Shown here in pieces: positions 5,670 to 6,760 of a stretch of 6,760 nt of DNA (position 1 is the stretch's first letter; the number at the start of each line of letters is the position of its first letter). Under the pieces are notes generated by a model. The model worked only from the letters and a program-made list of their open reading frames with translations, was not told the DNA's origin and made no database searches. The DNA is taken from contig URFD01000085.1 in the NCBI GenBank assembly GCA_900547015.1, positions 1 through 6,760 on the forward strand, written 5' to 3'. The position numbers were made by a program, and so were the translations under genes. This stretch comes from an uncultured Oscillospiraceae bacterium (GTDB lineage Bacteria > Bacillota > Clostridia > Oscillospirales > Ruminococcaceae).

Positions 5670-6725
5670 GTGGCAGTACAGAAAAAGGAATTTGGGGCGC
5701 TGGCAAGCGGAGAGCAGGCGTTCCTGTATACCATCACCAACCAAAAAGGAGAGTCGGTCAGCCTGACCGATTATGGTGCATCGGTGGTTTCGCTGCTGGT
5801 GAAGGACCGTGAGGGAGCGCTGCGGGACATTGTGCTTGGGTGCGACAATGCCGCTGCCTATGAGCAGCAGACAGCCTGCTTGGGCGGTGTGCCGGGCAGA
5901 CACGCAAACCGAATCGCAGCGGGCAGATTTGTTCTCAATGGCAAAACCTACAAGCTGGAACAAAACAACGGGGAAAACCACCTGCATGGCGGGTCCCACG
6001 GCTTCCACCGCAGACTGTGGCAGGGCTATGCGGATGGTCAGGACAGCGTGGTTTTTTCCCGATGGAGCCCGGACGGGGAAGAGGGCTATCCGGGAAATCT
6101 TGTTGTTTCGGTTCGGTACACCTTCGATGACCACTCTCGGCTGGTGATTCGCTACCGTGCGATGTGCGACCAAGACACAGTCCTCAACCTGACCAACCAT
6201 GCCTATTTTAATCTGGACGGACACGACAGCGGCAGCGTCGAGAGCCAGCGGCTGAAGATTCATGCCGATGCCTTTACCGAAAACGACAGCGGATGCCTGC
6301 CGACCGGACGAATCGTCTCGCTGGACAGCGAGGAGGGTGCGCCGCTGGATTTCCGCAGATGGAAGGAAATCGGCAAGGACCTGCATCGGGACAATCTCCA
6401 CCTGAAAAACGGTTCGGGATATGACCACAACTATATCCTGAGACCAAGGAAGGACAAGCCCTGCGCGCTGGCCTACAGCCCAAACAGCGGCATCCGTCTG
6501 GAGTGCCGCACCACCCAGCCGGGTCTCCAGCTGTACACCGGCAACTTTTTGGAGGAATCCAACATTGTGGGAAAGGGCGGAGCGGTTTATCACAACCGGG
6601 ACGGCTTCTGTCTGGAAACCCAGCATTTCCCGAATGCGATGGAGCATCCGGAGTTTCCCAGCGTGGTGCTACGGGCAGGCGCGGTGTATCGGGAAAAGAC
6701 CGAATACCGTTTTCGTTGCAAATAG
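5670..6725 (+). CDS. galM: Aldose 1-epimerase (mutarotase)
   Basis: A cytosolic enzyme interconverting the alpha and beta anomers of aldoses such as glucose and galactose, which feeds the Leloir pathway. The 351-aa length is normal for the family. All expected elements are present: DYGASVVSL (34-42), GRHANRIAAGRF (76-87), HLHGGSHGF with catalytic His106, TNHAYFNL with catalytic His177, GYDHNY with Asp252, and CLETQHFPNA with catalytic base Glu316. These correspond to the His/His/Asp/Glu active site of characterised bacterial GalM enzymes. The start is GTG with AGGAGG 7 nt upstream. The gene lies 29 nt behind the flippase gene and is probably co-transcribed with it; no galK, galT or galE is in the window. 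It reads as a complete, intact gene. Confidence 0.95.
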   Translation: MAVQKKEFGALASGEQAFLYTITNQKGESVSLTDYGASVVSLLVKDREGALRDIVLGCDNAAAYEQQTACLGGVPGRHANRIAAGRFVLNGKTYKLEQNNGENHLHGGSHGFHRRLWQGYADGQDSVVFSRWSPDGEEGYPGNLVVSVRYTFDDHSRLVIRYRAMCDQDTVLNLTNHAYFNLDGHDSGSVESQRLKIHADAFTENDSGCLPTGRIVSLDSEEGAPLDFRRWKEIGKDLHRDNLHLKNGSGYDHNYILRPRKDKPCALAYSPNSGIRLECRTTQPGLQLYTGNFLEESNIVGKGGAVYHNRDGFCLETQHFPNAMEHPEFPSVVLRAGAVYREKTEYRFRCK

Positions 6726-6742
6726 ATGATGTACACCCCGCC

Positions 6743-6760
6743 GGAATGTCCGCACATTCC
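6743..6760 (+). terminator. Hairpin 3' of galM, probable terminator cut by the window edge
   Basis: GGAATGT (6743-6749) and ACATTCC (6754-6760) form a 7-bp stem with a CCGC tetraloop, 17 nt after the galM stop. The preceding CCGCC suggests the stem may continue, but its partner and any T-run lie beyond the right edge. Confidence 0.5.

Noticed and set aside
5616..6647. 343-codon open frame on the minus strand opposite galM
   Set aside because: It lies wholly antisense to a complete gene with every GalM catalytic motif, shows no recognisable domain, and is explained by codon bias leaving the reverse frame free of stops.

Overview
The window looks like ordinary chromosomal DNA of a Gram-positive anaerobe of class Clostridia, most likely an Oscillospiraceae/Ruminococcaceae-type gut bacterium. 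The grounds are moderately high G+C with CTG/GCA/CAG-rich coding, strong AGGAGG-type ribosome sites, frequent TTG and GTG starts, a SpoVB-type flippase, and a J-domain protein with a cysteine-rich tail next to a DUF5685 protein. The taxonomic call is inference; there is no rRNA or marker gene here.

Layout: (1) 14-850, plus strand, an endonuclease/exonuclease/phosphatase (EEP) superfamily hydrolase whose true start may lie left of the window. (2) 922-1491, minus strand, an MntP-type manganese exporter, convergent with the EEP gene; a perfect 15-bp hairpin sits between them. (3) 1492-1802, a 311-nt divergent intergenic region with a leader hairpin for mntP, a minus-strand terminator-like hairpin, and only weak promoter candidates. 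(4) 1803-3952, plus strand, a three-gene cassette: a DUF5685 protein, a J-domain protein with a TPR-like segment and Cys-rich C-terminus, and a small polytopic membrane protein; it closes with a strong intrinsic terminator at 3959-3989. (5) 4054-6725, plus strand, a two-gene unit: a SpoVB/MurJ-like lipid-linked oligosaccharide flippase and aldose 1-epimerase (galM), 29 nt apart; a probable terminator hairpin is cut by the right edge.

The EEP, MntP, flippase and GalM genes are recognisable housekeeping or envelope functions. The most interesting part is the middle cassette. The DUF5685 protein carries two Asp-rich segments in an all-helical context whose order and sequence resemble the two substrate-binding motifs of squalene/phytoene synthases. 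It is also Cys-rich, as is the tail of the adjacent J-protein. Together with the membrane protein this suggests an uncharacterised chaperone/enzyme/membrane module. That function is a hypothesis, not a demonstrated fact. No mobile elements, CRISPR arrays, tRNAs or rRNAs were seen.
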